Origin: Selenomonadales bacterium
GTDB taxonomy: Bacteria > Bacillota > Negativicutes > Sporomusales > UBA7701
Reading direction: 5' to 3'
DNA: 64,000 bases
Assembly (NCBI GenBank): GCA_029975165.1
Contig: JARKPR010000085.1
Coordinates: 143,033 to 207,032, forward strand
The position numbers and the translations under genes were made by a program. The notes beneath the pieces are model-generated. The model ran no database searches and had not been told where the DNA came from. It saw only the letters and a program-made list of their open reading frames with translations. Shown one piece after another: positions 42,262 to 49,912 of this stretch. The first letter of the stretch is position 1; each line of letters starts with the position of its first letter.

Positions 42262-42457
42262 CGTGTAGTATAGAGGTGCGGGCTGTTATCAGTACCGGCG
42301 GCGAGCTTGCCGAAGCTATGAGCCGCCGGGAAAGGAACACCCGCCGAAGCCGTTGTTTTCCGGCAGAAAGCGCGGCTGGGCTTGGGCTGAACAAGCACAG
42401 GACTGTCATCCGGCGTCCACGCCGGGTGGAGCGCTATCTCACCGGCTGAAGGTCTTT
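42262..42457 (+). promoter_or_regulatory. Lysine riboswitch (L box)
   Basis: The leader shows the L-box core: AGAGGTGCGGGC, then CAGTA, GCCGCCGGGAAAGGAACACCCGCCGAAG, GGCTGGGCTTGGGCTGAA, CTGTCA and GGTGGAGCGCTATC. These match the five-way junction elements of the class. It binds free lysine and precedes a transcription terminator, so excess lysine should switch lysA off. The L-box elements end near 42440; the exact 3' limit is approximate. Confidence 0.88.
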
Positions 42458-42466
42458 GGACGCGCG

Positions 42467-42498
42467 CGGTTGTGAGATGGCTCACAACCGTTTTTGTG
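42467..42498 (+). terminator. Regulatory terminator of the lysine riboswitch
   Basis: CGGTTGTGAG-ATGG-CTCACAACCG followed by TTTTTGTGTTTT. A 10-bp stem between the L box and lysA, the likely expression platform. Confidence 0.85.
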
Positions 42499-42543
42499 TT
42501 TTGTATCCGGGAACTTACCGTCAACACCGAAAGGAGAATCCCC

Positions 42544-43878
42544 ATGAAGCTTCACGGCACCATGCGCATCAACCAGGCCGGCCATCTGGAAATCGGCGGC
42601 TGCGACGCCATGGAACTGGTCCGCCAGTTCGGCACACCCCTCTATGTCATGGACGAAACCTTGCTGCGCGACAACTGCCGCGCCTACGTCGAATCCTTCC
42701 AGAAGCACTACCCCGACGCCGAAGTCATCTACGCCAGCAAGGTATTTTCCACCATGGCCATGTGCCGGCTGGTGGCGGAAGAAGACATGGGCCTTGACGT
42801 GGTTTCCGGCGGCGAGCTTTATACCGCCCTGGCCAGCGGCTTCCCGGCCGGGCGCATCTACTTTCACGGCAACAACAAAACCCCCGAGGAACTGGAGATG
42901 GCCCTCGAAGCCCGCGTCGGCCGCTATGTCGTCGACAACTACGGCGAGCTGGAGCTCCTCAACGAACTCGCCCGCCAGCGCAGGACCAAAGCAAAAATCC
43001 TCATTAGGGTCTCGCCCGGCATCGACGCCCACACCCACCACTACATCAAGACCGGCATGATCGACTCCAAGTTCGGCCTGGCGATCGCCAACGGCCAGGC
43101 GATGATGGGCGTCGAAAAGGCTCTCGGCATGAAAAACCTTGAAATCAAAGGCATCCACTGCCATATCGGCTCGCAGATCTTCGACCTCGATTCGTTCAAG
43201 GAAGCGGCCGCGACCATGATGGCCTTCGTCAGGGATATCAGGGCCCAGACCGGCTTCGTCTGCGAAGAACTCAACCTCGGCGGCGGCCTCGGCATCCACT
43301 ACACCGAGGATGACGCGCCCCGGCCGGCCGGCGACCTCGTCGCCGTCATCGCCGCCGCGGTGCGCGCGGCGGCGGCCGATTATGGCCTGCCCCTGCCGAA
43401 GATCATCGTCGAACCCGGCCGCTCCATCGTCGGCGAGGCCGGTGTCACCCTCTATACCGTCGGCTCGGTCAAAGACATCCCCGGCATCCGCAAATACGTG
43501 GCCGTCGACGGCGGCATGACCGACAACCCGCGCCCCGCCCTCTACCAGGCCAAGTACGAGGCCGCCCTGGCCAACAAGATGAACCTGCCGGCCGAAGAAA
43601 CCGTCTCCATCGCCGGCAAATGCTGCGAATCGGGCGACATGCTCATCTGGGACCTCGAACTGCCGCCGGCCGTGACCGGCGACATCCTGGCGGTGACCTC
43701 CACCGGCGCCTACAACTACGCCATGGCCAGCAACTACAACCGCAACCCTCGCCCGGCGGTCGTTTTCGCCAGCGGCGGCAAGGCCGAACTCGTCGTCCGG
43801 CGGGAAAGCTACGAAGACCTCGTCCGCAACGATGTCGTGCCCGAGCGGATGCAGAGCAAGGTCGCCTGCCTGGCGTAA
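42544..43878 (+). CDS. lysA: Diaminopimelate decarboxylase
   Basis: PLP enzyme that converts meso-diaminopimelate to lysine. 444 residues. PLP lysine K66 in IYASKVFS; GGGLGIHY phosphate-binding loop; active-site CCESGD (C-terminal) and EPGRS motifs present. ATG after CCGAAAGGAGAATCCCC. It is preceded by a lysine riboswitch, which fixes its role. Since dipicolinate synthesis uses the same pathway upstream of diaminopimelate, shutting lysA off with lysine also spares precursor; that is inference. Confidence 0.97.
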   Translation: MKLHGTMRINQAGHLEIGGCDAMELVRQFGTPLYVMDETLLRDNCRAYVESFQKHYPDAEVIYASKVFSTMAMCRLVAEEDMGLDVVSGGELYTALASGFPAGRIYFHGNNKTPEELEMALEARVGRYVVDNYGELELLNELARQRRTKAKILIRVSPGIDAHTHHYIKTGMIDSKFGLAIANGQAMMGVEKALGMKNLEIKGIHCHIGSQIFDLDSFKEAAATMMAFVRDIRAQTGFVCEELNLGGGLGIHYTEDDAPRPAGDLVAVIAAAVRAAAADYGLPLPKIIVEPGRSIVGEAGVTLYTVGSVKDIPGIRKYVAVDGGMTDNPRPALYQAKYEAALANKMNLPAEETVSIAGKCCESGDMLIWDLELPPAVTGDILAVTSTGAYNYAMASNYNRNPRPAVVFASGGKAELVVRRESYEDLVRNDVVPERMQSKVACLA

Positions 43879-43890
43879 CCCAGGCCGGCG

Positions 43891-44014
43891 ATAAAGGCCC
43901 ATCTGCGGCGCTGCTCCTTCGGTGCGCCCCGTACATTGTTCGTACTGACTATCGCCAGAAGGCGTTTTGCGCTGATAGAACTGGCGAAATCAGAACGTGC
44001 ATCTGGGCCTTTCT
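43891..44014. repeat. Long-hairpin intergenic repeat, copy B
   Basis: Outer arms AAAGGCCCA (43893-43901) and TGGGCCTTT (44004-44012), with inner hairpins: GTAC-ATTGTTC-GTAC and CTATC..GATAG. The left arm reads ATAAAGGCCCATCTGC, close to copy A (ATAAAGTCCATCTGC), and the right arm GCATCTGGGCCTTTCT close to copy A's. No ORF; it sits 12 nt after lysA. Confidence 0.65.
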
Positions 44015-44039
44015 CACCAGCCTTTAGCCTTCGCTTTCT

Positions 44040-44074
44040 ATGGGGCCCGGTCGAAAACCGGGTCCCATATTTTG
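44040..44074 (+). terminator. Hairpin between the repeat and cca
   Basis: ATGGGGCCCGGT / ACCGGGTCCCAT (one G-T mismatch) around CGAAA, then ATTTTG. Possibly the lysA transcript terminator; the T-tract is weak. Confidence 0.5.
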
Positions 44075-44099
44075 CATCGGGACGATTTTCGGTTATAAT
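44072..44099 (+). promoter_or_regulatory. Promoter candidate for cca
   Basis: TTGCAT (44072-44077), 16 nt, TATAAT (44094-44099). Perfect -10; start codon 34 nt later. Confidence 0.5.
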
Positions 44100-44133
44100 T
44101 TAAAAGTGAAGTCAGCAAAACGGAGAAATCGCC

Positions 44134-45249
44134 ATGCACGACGACTCTGCCGGGCTGCTCGCCCGCCATCCCCGGGCGCCGCTGCTGGCCGCCGTCGGGA
44201 GCCGGGCCGCGGCCGCCGGGTACCGGACGGCGGCGGTGGGCGGGTTTGTCCGCGACCTCCTCCTGGGCATAATAAGCCGGGACATCGACATCGTCGTCGA
44301 AGGGGACGCCATTGCCTGCGCCCGTCACCTGGCCGCGTCCCTGGGCGGCGCCGTCACCAAGACCTCCCGTTTCGGCACGGCCGTCCTGATGGTCGGCGAC
44401 GCCCACATCGACCTGGCGACAGCCAGGACGGAGCGCTACCGCCACCCCGGCGCCCTCCCGGACACATATCCCGGCAAGCTAGCCGACGACCTGTGGCGGC
44501 GCGACTTCACCATCAACGCCATCGCCATGGAAATCACCCCGGGCAATGCCGGCCGTCTCATCGACCCGACAGGGGGGAGGGCCGACCTCGCCGCACGGAC
44601 CATCAGCGTCCTGCACCCCGCCAGCTTCCGCGACGACCCCACCCGCATGCTGCGGGCCGTCCGCCTGGCCAACCGGCTTGATTTCGCCCTCGCCGCTCCC
44701 ACCGCGGAGCTTCTCCGCGCCGCCGTCCGCGAGCGCTGCTGGCTGACCGTGGGCTCCTACCGCCTGGGGCAGGAAATAAGGCTGCTATTCCGGGAAGCAG
44801 ACATCGCCGGCCTCTGCCGCCGCCTTGACGCCTGGCGGCTGTTCCGGCCCCTGTTCCGCCGCCGGCCCGACGACGCCGTGCTGGCCGCTTTGGCCCGTAT
44901 CGCCGCCGCCGGCGAGCAGCTCGCAAGCTATGGCATTGCCCATGACTTTGCAGCGACGGCCGCCTTGGTCATCGGCGGCCGCGCCGCAAAATGGCTCGAC
45001 CCCGGCAACACCCTTTGCGGCTGGCCGGCCAGGCTGCTGGCCCTCCGTGCGGCGCTCGCCGCGCCGTCGCCGGACGGCCTGCCGGACGACCTGCCTGCGG
45101 CAGTGCTTGCCTATCTGTGGATAATGTGCCAAAATGAAGAAGAACGGACACGTCTTCAAACCCTGCTAGCCGACCACGCCGGCGCCCGGCCGGCGGAGAT
45201 GCGGGCTGGCCTTGACAAGTCCGGGTCCGACCATAAGGAGGAAAATTAG
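44134..45249 (+). CDS. CCA tRNA nucleotidyltransferase / poly(A) polymerase family
   Basis: A 371-residue class II nucleotidyltransferase. The head domain has VGGFVRDLLLG and the catalytic acid pair in RDIDIVVEG; the neck has RRDFTINAIAMEI, then FRDDPTRMLRAVRLANRLDF. It lacks an obvious HD phosphohydrolase tail. It may be a full CCA-adding enzyme or an A-adding one; several Gram-positives split these functions. ATG after ACGGAGAAATCGCC. Its stop overlaps the next start by one base. Confidence 0.88.
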   Translation: MHDDSAGLLARHPRAPLLAAVGSRAAAAGYRTAAVGGFVRDLLLGIISRDIDIVVEGDAIACARHLAASLGGAVTKTSRFGTAVLMVGDAHIDLATARTERYRHPGALPDTYPGKLADDLWRRDFTINAIAMEITPGNAGRLIDPTGGRADLAARTISVLHPASFRDDPTRMLRAVRLANRLDFALAAPTAELLRAAVRERCWLTVGSYRLGQEIRLLFREADIAGLCRRLDAWRLFRPLFRRRPDDAVLAALARIAAAGEQLASYGIAHDFAATAALVIGGRAAKWLDPGNTLCGWPARLLALRAALAAPSPDGLPDDLPAAVLAYLWIMCQNEEERTRLQTLLADHAGARPAEMRAGLDKSGSDHKEEN

Positions 45250-45869
45250 TGTTTGGCTTTGGCCCTCAGATGATTTTCGCCATCCCGGCCCTGCTGATCG
45301 CCCTCACCGTGCACGAATACGCCCACGCCCGCGTCGCCGTCCACCTCGGCGACCCCACGCCGCGCTACGCCGGCCGGCTCACCCTCAACCCCATCCCGCA
45401 TCTCGACCCCATCGGCCTCATCATGCTGTGGCTGTTCCGCTTCGGCTGGGCCAAACCCGTGCCCATCAACCCTTACAACATCAGCAACGGCCGCTGGGGC
45501 CTGCTGGCCGTTTCCCTGGCCGGCCCCGGCGCCAACATCGCCGCCGCGTTCGCCGTCGCCCTGCTGTACGGCGCCCTGCGCAAAATGGGCATAAACAACT
45601 ACGAACTCATGGCTGTGATAAGCTTGACCTACCAATACAACCTCGTGCTGGCCGTCTTCAACCTCATACCCTTGCCGCCCCTCGACGGCTCGCAGATCGT
45701 CTCCAGCCTTCTGCCGGGGCGCCAGGCCGAAATCTTCGAGCGCATCGCTCCCTACAGCCCGTTCATCCTCATGGCCCTCGTTTACCTGGGCGTGGTCGGC
45801 AAGGTCATCGGCCCGCTGGAAGAAGCCTTAAGCCTAATCATCAACATCCTCGTATCGCTCATTCTTTAG
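45249..45869 (+). CDS. Site-2 protease family (M50) membrane metalloprotease
   Basis: A 206-residue membrane protease with HEYAH (H22, E23, H26) in the first helix and the [12 protein letters not shown] motif carrying the third metal ligand aspartate. About five membrane helices. It is of the short YwhC-type group lacking a PDZ domain. The conserved neighbours in Clostridia are trpS and scpA, as here. Start is the GTG at 45249 after AAGGAGGAAAATTA. Substrate unknown. Confidence 0.9.
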   Translation: MFGFGPQMIFAIPALLIALTVHEYAHARVAVHLGDPTPRYAGRLTLNPIPHLDPIGLIMLWLFRFGWAKPVPINPYNISNGRWGLLAVSLAGPGANIAAAFAVALLYGALRKMGINNYELMAVISLTYQYNLVLAVFNLIPLPPLDGSQIVSSLLPGRQAEIFERIAPYSPFILMALVYLGVVGKVIGPLEEALSLIINILVSLIL

Positions 45870-45881
45870 GAGGTATCTCTC

Positions 45882-46868
45882 ATGACCAAAGGTCGCATCT
45901 TCAGCGGCATGCAGCCGTCCGGCAAATTTCATCTCGGCAACTACCTCGGGGCGCTGGAAAACTGGGTAAAGCTCCAGAACGACTACGAATGCGTTTTCTG
46001 CATCGTCGACTGGCACGCCCTCACCTCGATGTACGAGGACACCGGCAATATCCCCGAATACATACACGAAATGGCCCTCGACTGGCTGAGCGGCGGCCTC
46101 GACCCCGAAAAAAACGTCATCTTCGTCCAGTCTCAGGTCAAAGAACACGCCGAACTCCACCTGCTGCTCTCCATGATCACCCCCCTCGCCTGGCTGGAGC
46201 GGGTGCCCAGCTACAAGGACAAGCTCCAGCAGCTCGGCGCCATGGGCAAAGAGATCAATACCTACGGCTTCCTCGGCTACCCCGAACTCATGACCGCCGA
46301 CATCATCCTCTACAAAGCCGACACCGTGCCCGTCGGCGAGGACCAGATCCCCCACGTCGAACTGGCGCGGGAAATCGTCCGCCGCTTCAACGGCTTCTAC
46401 GGTCCCGTATTCCCCGAGCCTCAGGTCAAGCTCAGCCAGGCTTCCGTGCTGCCCGGCATCGACGGCCGCAAGATGAGCAAATCCTACGGCAACGAGATTC
46501 CCTACGCCGCGCCCCCCGAAGAGCTCAAAGCCAGGGTGCGGCTGATGATCACCGACCCCCAGCGGGTCAAGAAGACCGATCCCGGCGATCCGGCGGTCTG
46601 TACCGTCTACACCTTCCACAAGCTCTTCAACAAAGCCGAGCTGGAAGACATCGGCGGCAAATGCCGCACTGCCGGCATCGGCTGTGTCGACTGCAAAAAG
46701 CTCCTTGCCGAGCGCATGTCGGACAACCTGGCCGACATCCACGCCCGGCGGGCCGCCCTGGAAGCCAATCCGGGCCGGGTCAGGGAAATCCTCGCGCACG
46801 GCGCCGAACGGGCCCGCAAGATCGCCGCCGCCACGATGGAGGAAGTCCGCGCCGCCATGCGGCTATAG
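45882..46868 (+). CDS. trpS: Tryptophanyl-tRNA synthetase
   Basis: Class I synthetase that charges tRNA-Trp. 328 residues. The HIGH-like motif PSGKFHLGNYLG (~10-21) and the KMSKS motif KMSKSYGNEI (~198-207) are intact; the tryptophan-binding region FLGYPELMTADIILY is present. ATG at 45882 after TTAGGAGGTATCTCTC. No T box is visible: the M50 gene ends only 12 nt upstream, so expression must be controlled elsewhere or be constitutive. Confidence 0.97.
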   Translation: MTKGRIFSGMQPSGKFHLGNYLGALENWVKLQNDYECVFCIVDWHALTSMYEDTGNIPEYIHEMALDWLSGGLDPEKNVIFVQSQVKEHAELHLLLSMITPLAWLERVPSYKDKLQQLGAMGKEINTYGFLGYPELMTADIILYKADTVPVGEDQIPHVELAREIVRRFNGFYGPVFPEPQVKLSQASVLPGIDGRKMSKSYGNEIPYAAPPEELKARVRLMITDPQRVKKTDPGDPAVCTVYTFHKLFNKAELEDIGGKCRTAGIGCVDCKKLLAERMSDNLADIHARRAALEANPGRVREILAHGAERARKIAAATMEEVRAAMRL

Positions 46869-46872
46869 GGCC

Positions 46873-47592
46873 ATGAGCACCGCCGAGTACAAGGTCAGGC
46901 TCGAAACCTTCGAAGGCCCGCTCGCCCTCCTCATGCACCTCATCGACAAAAACCAGGTCGACATCTACGACATCCCCATCGCTGCAATCACCGAGCAATA
47001 CCTCGAATACATCCGGGCCATGGAAGAATTCAACATCGACGTCGCCAGCGAATTCCTCGTCATGGCCGCCACGCTGCTGCTCATCAAATCCCGCATGCTC
47101 CTGCCCAAGCCGCCCGCCGAGCAGCTTGCCGACGAGGAGGATCCCCGCCAGGAGCTTGTGCAGCGCCTGCTCGAGTACCGCCGTTTCAAGCAGATGGCCG
47201 CCACCCTCGAAGAAATGCTGCGGGCGCGGGAACAATACGTCGCCCGGCCGGCGGCCGGCTTCGCCGCCAAAATCGTCCTGCCCGACGGCCTCAGGCTCGA
47301 CGACCTCATCGAAGCCTTCGCCGCCGTCTGGGAAAGTGCCGTCGACGAATACGCCCTCATCGCCCGCGAAGAAATCAGCGTCCAGGACAAGATGCAGGAT
47401 ATCCTCCTCCTGCTGCGCAAGCAGGGCGGCCGCCTGGAATTCGCCCAGACCTTCATCCGCAGCGGCTCGCGCACCGAAATGGTCACTTCCTTCCTCGCCC
47501 TGCTGGAGCTCATCCGCCTCAAGCGGATCCGCATCGAGCAGGAACGCAGCTTCGGACCGATCTACCTTAGTTTGGGAGAGGTCGTGCACTGA
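46873..47592 (+). CDS. scpA: Segregation and condensation protein A
   Basis: Kleisin subunit of the SMC-ScpA-ScpB condensin. 239 residues. N-terminal helix KVRLETFEGPLALLMHLIDKNQVDIYDIPIAAITEQYLEYI binds the SMC neck; the C-terminal winged helix ends with FLALLELIRLKRIRIEQERSFGPIYL. ATG 46873, 4 nt after trpS; its TGA overlaps the scpB ATG. Confidence 0.97.
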   Translation: MSTAEYKVRLETFEGPLALLMHLIDKNQVDIYDIPIAAITEQYLEYIRAMEEFNIDVASEFLVMAATLLLIKSRMLLPKPPAEQLADEEDPRQELVQRLLEYRRFKQMAATLEEMLRAREQYVARPAAGFAAKIVLPDGLRLDDLIEAFAAVWESAVDEYALIAREEISVQDKMQDILLLLRKQGGRLEFAQTFIRSGSRTEMVTSFLALLELIRLKRIRIEQERSFGPIYLSLGEVVH

Positions 47593-48140
47593 TGTTCTAC
47601 CGCCACCTCAAGGGCCACATCGAAGCGCTGCTGTTCGCCAACGGCAACCCGGTGGCCGCCGACAAGCTAGCCAAAATCCTTGCGATCGACGTCGAGAACG
47701 TCGCCGCCCTTGTCGCTGAGCTCAAACAGGACATGGCCGGCGCCGACCGCGGGCTCGCCATCATCGACGTGGCCGGCGGCTACCAGCTGTGCAGCAAGCC
47801 TGAACTCGCGCCCGTCGTCGGCGGCCTCGTAGAAGTGCAGGAAGCCCGCATGTCGCTGGCGGCCATGGAAACGCTGTCCATCGTCGCCTTCAAGCAGCCG
47901 GTCACCAAACAGGAGATCGAGCATATCCGCGGCGTCAACGTCGACGGCGTCGTCAACACCCTGGTAGAAAGAAGCCTCATCAAGGAAGTCGGCCGCAAGG
48001 AAGCCATCGGCCGGCCCATCCTCTACGGCACCACCGACGACTTCCTCAAAGCCTTCGGCCTCAACAGCCTGGCCGACCTGCCCGACCTGGCCGACCTCAT
48101 CGCCGACGACACGAATTTACCGGAAGAACAGACCGAATGA
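47592..48140 (+). CDS. scpB: Segregation and condensation protein B
   Basis: A 182-residue double winged-helix protein that dimerises and binds ScpA. LKGHIEALLFANGNPVAADKLAKIL at the start and the middle block LAAMETLSIVAFKQPVTKQEIEHIRGVNVDGVVNTLVERSLIKEVGRKEAIGRP are diagnostic. ATG overlaps the scpA stop. The C-terminal tail is acidic. A terminator follows 25 nt later. Confidence 0.97.
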   Translation: MFYRHLKGHIEALLFANGNPVAADKLAKILAIDVENVAALVAELKQDMAGADRGLAIIDVAGGYQLCSKPELAPVVGGLVEVQEARMSLAAMETLSIVAFKQPVTKQEIEHIRGVNVDGVVNTLVERSLIKEVGRKEAIGRPILYGTTDDFLKAFGLNSLADLPDLADLIADDTNLPEEQTE

Positions 48141-48163
48141 TTCACAAGTCTCTTGCGTATAAA

Positions 48164-48198
48164 AAGCGCTCGTGCTGAATGCGGGCGCCTTTTTTTTG
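48164..48198 (+). terminator. Terminator after scpB
   Basis: GCGCTCGT pairs with GCGGGCGC (with G-U pairs) around GCTGAAT, followed by eight T. It overlaps the -35 of the sigma-G-like promoter that follows. Confidence 0.65.
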
Positions 48199-48206
48199 CC
48201 ATAATA
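48177..48206 (+). promoter_or_regulatory. Sigma-G promoter candidate for ytfI-ytfJ
   Basis: GAATG (48177-48181), exactly 18 nt, CATAATA (48200-48206). This agrees at every defined position with GMATR-N18-CATNMTA. ytfJ is a forespore gene in Bacillus. Confidence 0.55.
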
Positions 48207-48236
48207 TAACTACGTGTGCGGGGAGGGGGGAGAGGG

Positions 48237-48935
48237 ATGGAAACCTGGCTGGCGGCTACGCTGGCGGCGGCGCTCCTCGCCCTTGCCATCGGCCGCCTCA
48301 AGCTGTTTATCGGCCTCTCTTACCGCCGCCGCGACGGGGACGACCACCTCGCCGTCGACGTATACACTCTCGGAAGACTTGTCCGCTACCACCTCGAAAT
48401 TCCCCAGGCCCGCATCGCCAGCAGGGGCGGCCTGCCCTGGCCGGAAGCCATCCTCGCCACCGCCCGCGGCCGCACGGAAACCAGCGCCAAGCGCGAACAG
48501 CGTTTCGTCCGCACCACCTGGCGGATCTTCCGCTACCACCCCCGCCACTGGCAAAAGCTCATGAACCAGTTCCGCTACTTCACCCGCCTGTACAAACGGG
48601 CGACGGCGACCATTCTCGTCGCCGTAAACTGCGAGAAGCTGACCTGGCGCACCGGGCTCGGCACCGGCGACGCCGCCCTCACCAGCGTCGCCGCCGGCCT
48701 GCTGTGGCAGCTGCAGGGACAGACTTACGCCTATATGCAGCGGCGGCTGAAAAGCATGCCCCATCCGTCTTTCCGGGTCGTTCCCCTCTACGACCGCGAA
48801 GGCCTCGACATTGAACTGGAGTGTATATTCAGCATCCGTGTGGGCAATGTTATTAACACGATAGTGACCGCCATCCAGTTCTTAGGGAAAGGGGACAACA
48901 ACCAGTGGAAGAACACCCGATCCAAAGTCTCATGA
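48237..48935 (+). CDS. DUF2953 protein (YtfI-like)
   Basis: A 232-residue protein with one N-terminal hydrophobic segment (WLAATLAAALLALAIGRL), then a soluble domain with TWRTGLGTGDAALTSVAAGLLWQLQG, the DUF2953 signature. In B. subtilis it is YtfI, encoded just ahead of YtfJ. ATG at 48237 after GGGGAGGGGGGAGAGGG. It overlaps ytfJ by 31 nt. Function unknown, probably in spore membrane or germination given the partner and promoter. Confidence 0.82.
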   Translation: METWLAATLAAALLALAIGRLKLFIGLSYRRRDGDDHLAVDVYTLGRLVRYHLEIPQARIASRGGLPWPEAILATARGRTETSAKREQRFVRTTWRIFRYHPRHWQKLMNQFRYFTRLYKRATATILVAVNCEKLTWRTGLGTGDAALTSVAAGLLWQLQGQTYAYMQRRLKSMPHPSFRVVPLYDREGLDIELECIFSIRVGNVINTIVTAIQFLGKGDNNQWKNTRSKVS

Positions 48936-49357
48936 AAACGGCCATGGAAAGCATCAAGGGAATGGTTGACGTCAACACCATCGTCGGCGACGCCGTCGAG
49001 GCGGCGGACGGCACCGTCATCATCCCCATATCGCGCGTGACCTTCGGCTTTGCCGCCGGCGGCGGCGACTACGAAGCGGAGGAAGGCGTCAGCCACGACA
49101 AACACCCCTTCGGCGGCGGCAGCGGCGCCGGCGTCAGCGTCAGGCCGGTGGGCTTCCTGGTCTGCTCGCCGACCAACGGCATAAGGTTCATGCCGGTCGA
49201 AGGCAATCTCCTCTACGACCGGCTCATCGACATGGTTCCGCAGGCTCTCGACAAAATGAAAGAAATCATGCACCGCCACGGCAACGACGAGGACGAACTT
49301 GAGGAACTCGCGGAAACGGCCGAAACCCAAGCCGGCGGTTATCAGCCGAGACTATAG
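48905..49357 (+). CDS. ytfJ: GerW-family spore protein YtfJ
   Basis: A 150-residue sporulation protein. MKTAMESIKGMVDVNTIVGDAV, then TVIIPISRVTFGFAAGGGD and the Gly-rich GGGSGAGVSVRPVGFLV are the family blocks. In Streptomyces GerW and in Bacillus YtfJ affect germination or spore properties. Start is the GTG at 48905 after AAAGGGGACAACC. A long-hairpin repeat begins at the stop codon, which may act as its transcript end. Confidence 0.93.
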   Translation: MEEHPIQSLMKTAMESIKGMVDVNTIVGDAVEAADGTVIIPISRVTFGFAAGGGDYEAEEGVSHDKHPFGGGSGAGVSVRPVGFLVCSPTNGIRFMPVEGNLLYDRLIDMVPQALDKMKEIMHRHGNDEDELEELAETAETQAGGYQPRL

Positions 49358-49486
49358 GCGAGCCGTTGATGACCCCCATCTGCGTGGTCAGGGCTGCGCG
49401 TGCTTGCTAGCGTACGTTCCGAGTACGCGTCGCTGCGCCTGCTCGCCCTTCCTAGCAGCTGGGGGCTCCTGAACGGCTCGCTCGCA
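49358..49486. repeat. Long-hairpin intergenic repeat, copy C
   Basis: Outer arms GCGAGCCGTT (49358-49367) and AACGGCTCGC (49472-49481), with a second pairing layer CCCCCATCTGC / GCAGCTGGGGG. The loop carries a 33-nt core at 49401-49433 that is identical to copy A 23858-23890, with a small internal GCGTAC/GTACGC hairpin. No ORF. It directly follows the ytfJ stop. The stretch 49487-49538 after it shows nothing recognisable. Confidence 0.7.
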
Positions 49487-49538
49487 GTCCCATTGGTATG
49501 GACGAATAGATACTATTGCCGCCACAGCTCATCGACGC

Positions 49539-49572
49539 AAAAAAAACCGCACACATACCTGTGCGGTTTTTT
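49539..49572. terminator. Terminator of the minus-strand ferritin-like gene
   Basis: CCGCACA / TGTGCGG around CATACC, flanked by eight A on the left (T-run on the minus strand) and six T on the right. Symmetric, probably works both ways. Confidence 0.8.
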
Positions 49573-49591
49573 CGCATATACATCTACTGCC

Positions 49592-49780
49592 TTACTGCAA
49601 ATCGTCCAATTTATCCTTGATCTGGGTGGCGTGCAACGCCTCAGCCTCGGCGAAATGCCGGTATAACTTGGCGACGTCCGGATTGTCGATCTTCGCGGCA
49701 AACGACTGATAATCCCGCACCAGTTCCTGTTTCTGGGTGAGCGTAGTGCGCAAAGCGGTCTTGATATCTAGCATTTCCAA
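49592..49780 (-). CDS. Small ferritin-like (rubrerythrin-like) helical protein
   Basis: A 62-residue minus-strand ORF with two amphipathic helices: TLTQKQELVRDYQSFAAKI and AKLYRHFAEAEALHATQIKDKLDDL. The EAEALH pattern recalls the E-x-x-H helix of ferritin-like proteins, but only half of a four-helix bundle could form, so it would need to dimerise. I chose the TTG at 49780, 8 nt after AAGGAGG; a GTG at 49789 overlaps that site. Function unknown. It diverges from the dacB-like gene. Confidence 0.65.
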   Translation of the reverse strand: MEMLDIKTALRTTLTQKQELVRDYQSFAAKIDNPDVAKLYRHFAEAEALHATQIKDKLDDLQ

Positions 49781-49844
49781 TGCCTTCACCTCCTTGAACT
49801 GGTTATATTATCTCCCCCGCGCCCGGCAAAAATGTATGCCGGCT

Positions 49845-49873
49845 TTGACTAGCGTGGAAAAGATGGTTATAAT
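49845..49873 (+). promoter_or_regulatory. Sigma-A promoter for the dacB-like gene
   Basis: TTGACT (49845-49850), 17 nt, TATAAT (49868-49873). Near-consensus. Suggests vegetative expression, unlike the sigma-E dacB operon of B. subtilis. Confidence 0.75.
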
Positions 49874-49912
49874 TATTAATGGTTTGCTATTTCTAACAGG
49901 AGAGGTTTGCCA

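Noticed and set aside
45212..46876. 554-residue plus-strand ORF over the M50 gene and trpS
   Set aside because: Frame-shifted reading of two real genes; Arg/Pro/His-rich.
49400..49666. 88-residue plus-strand ORF through repeat copy C
   Set aside because: Consists of the repeat and a terminator read as protein.
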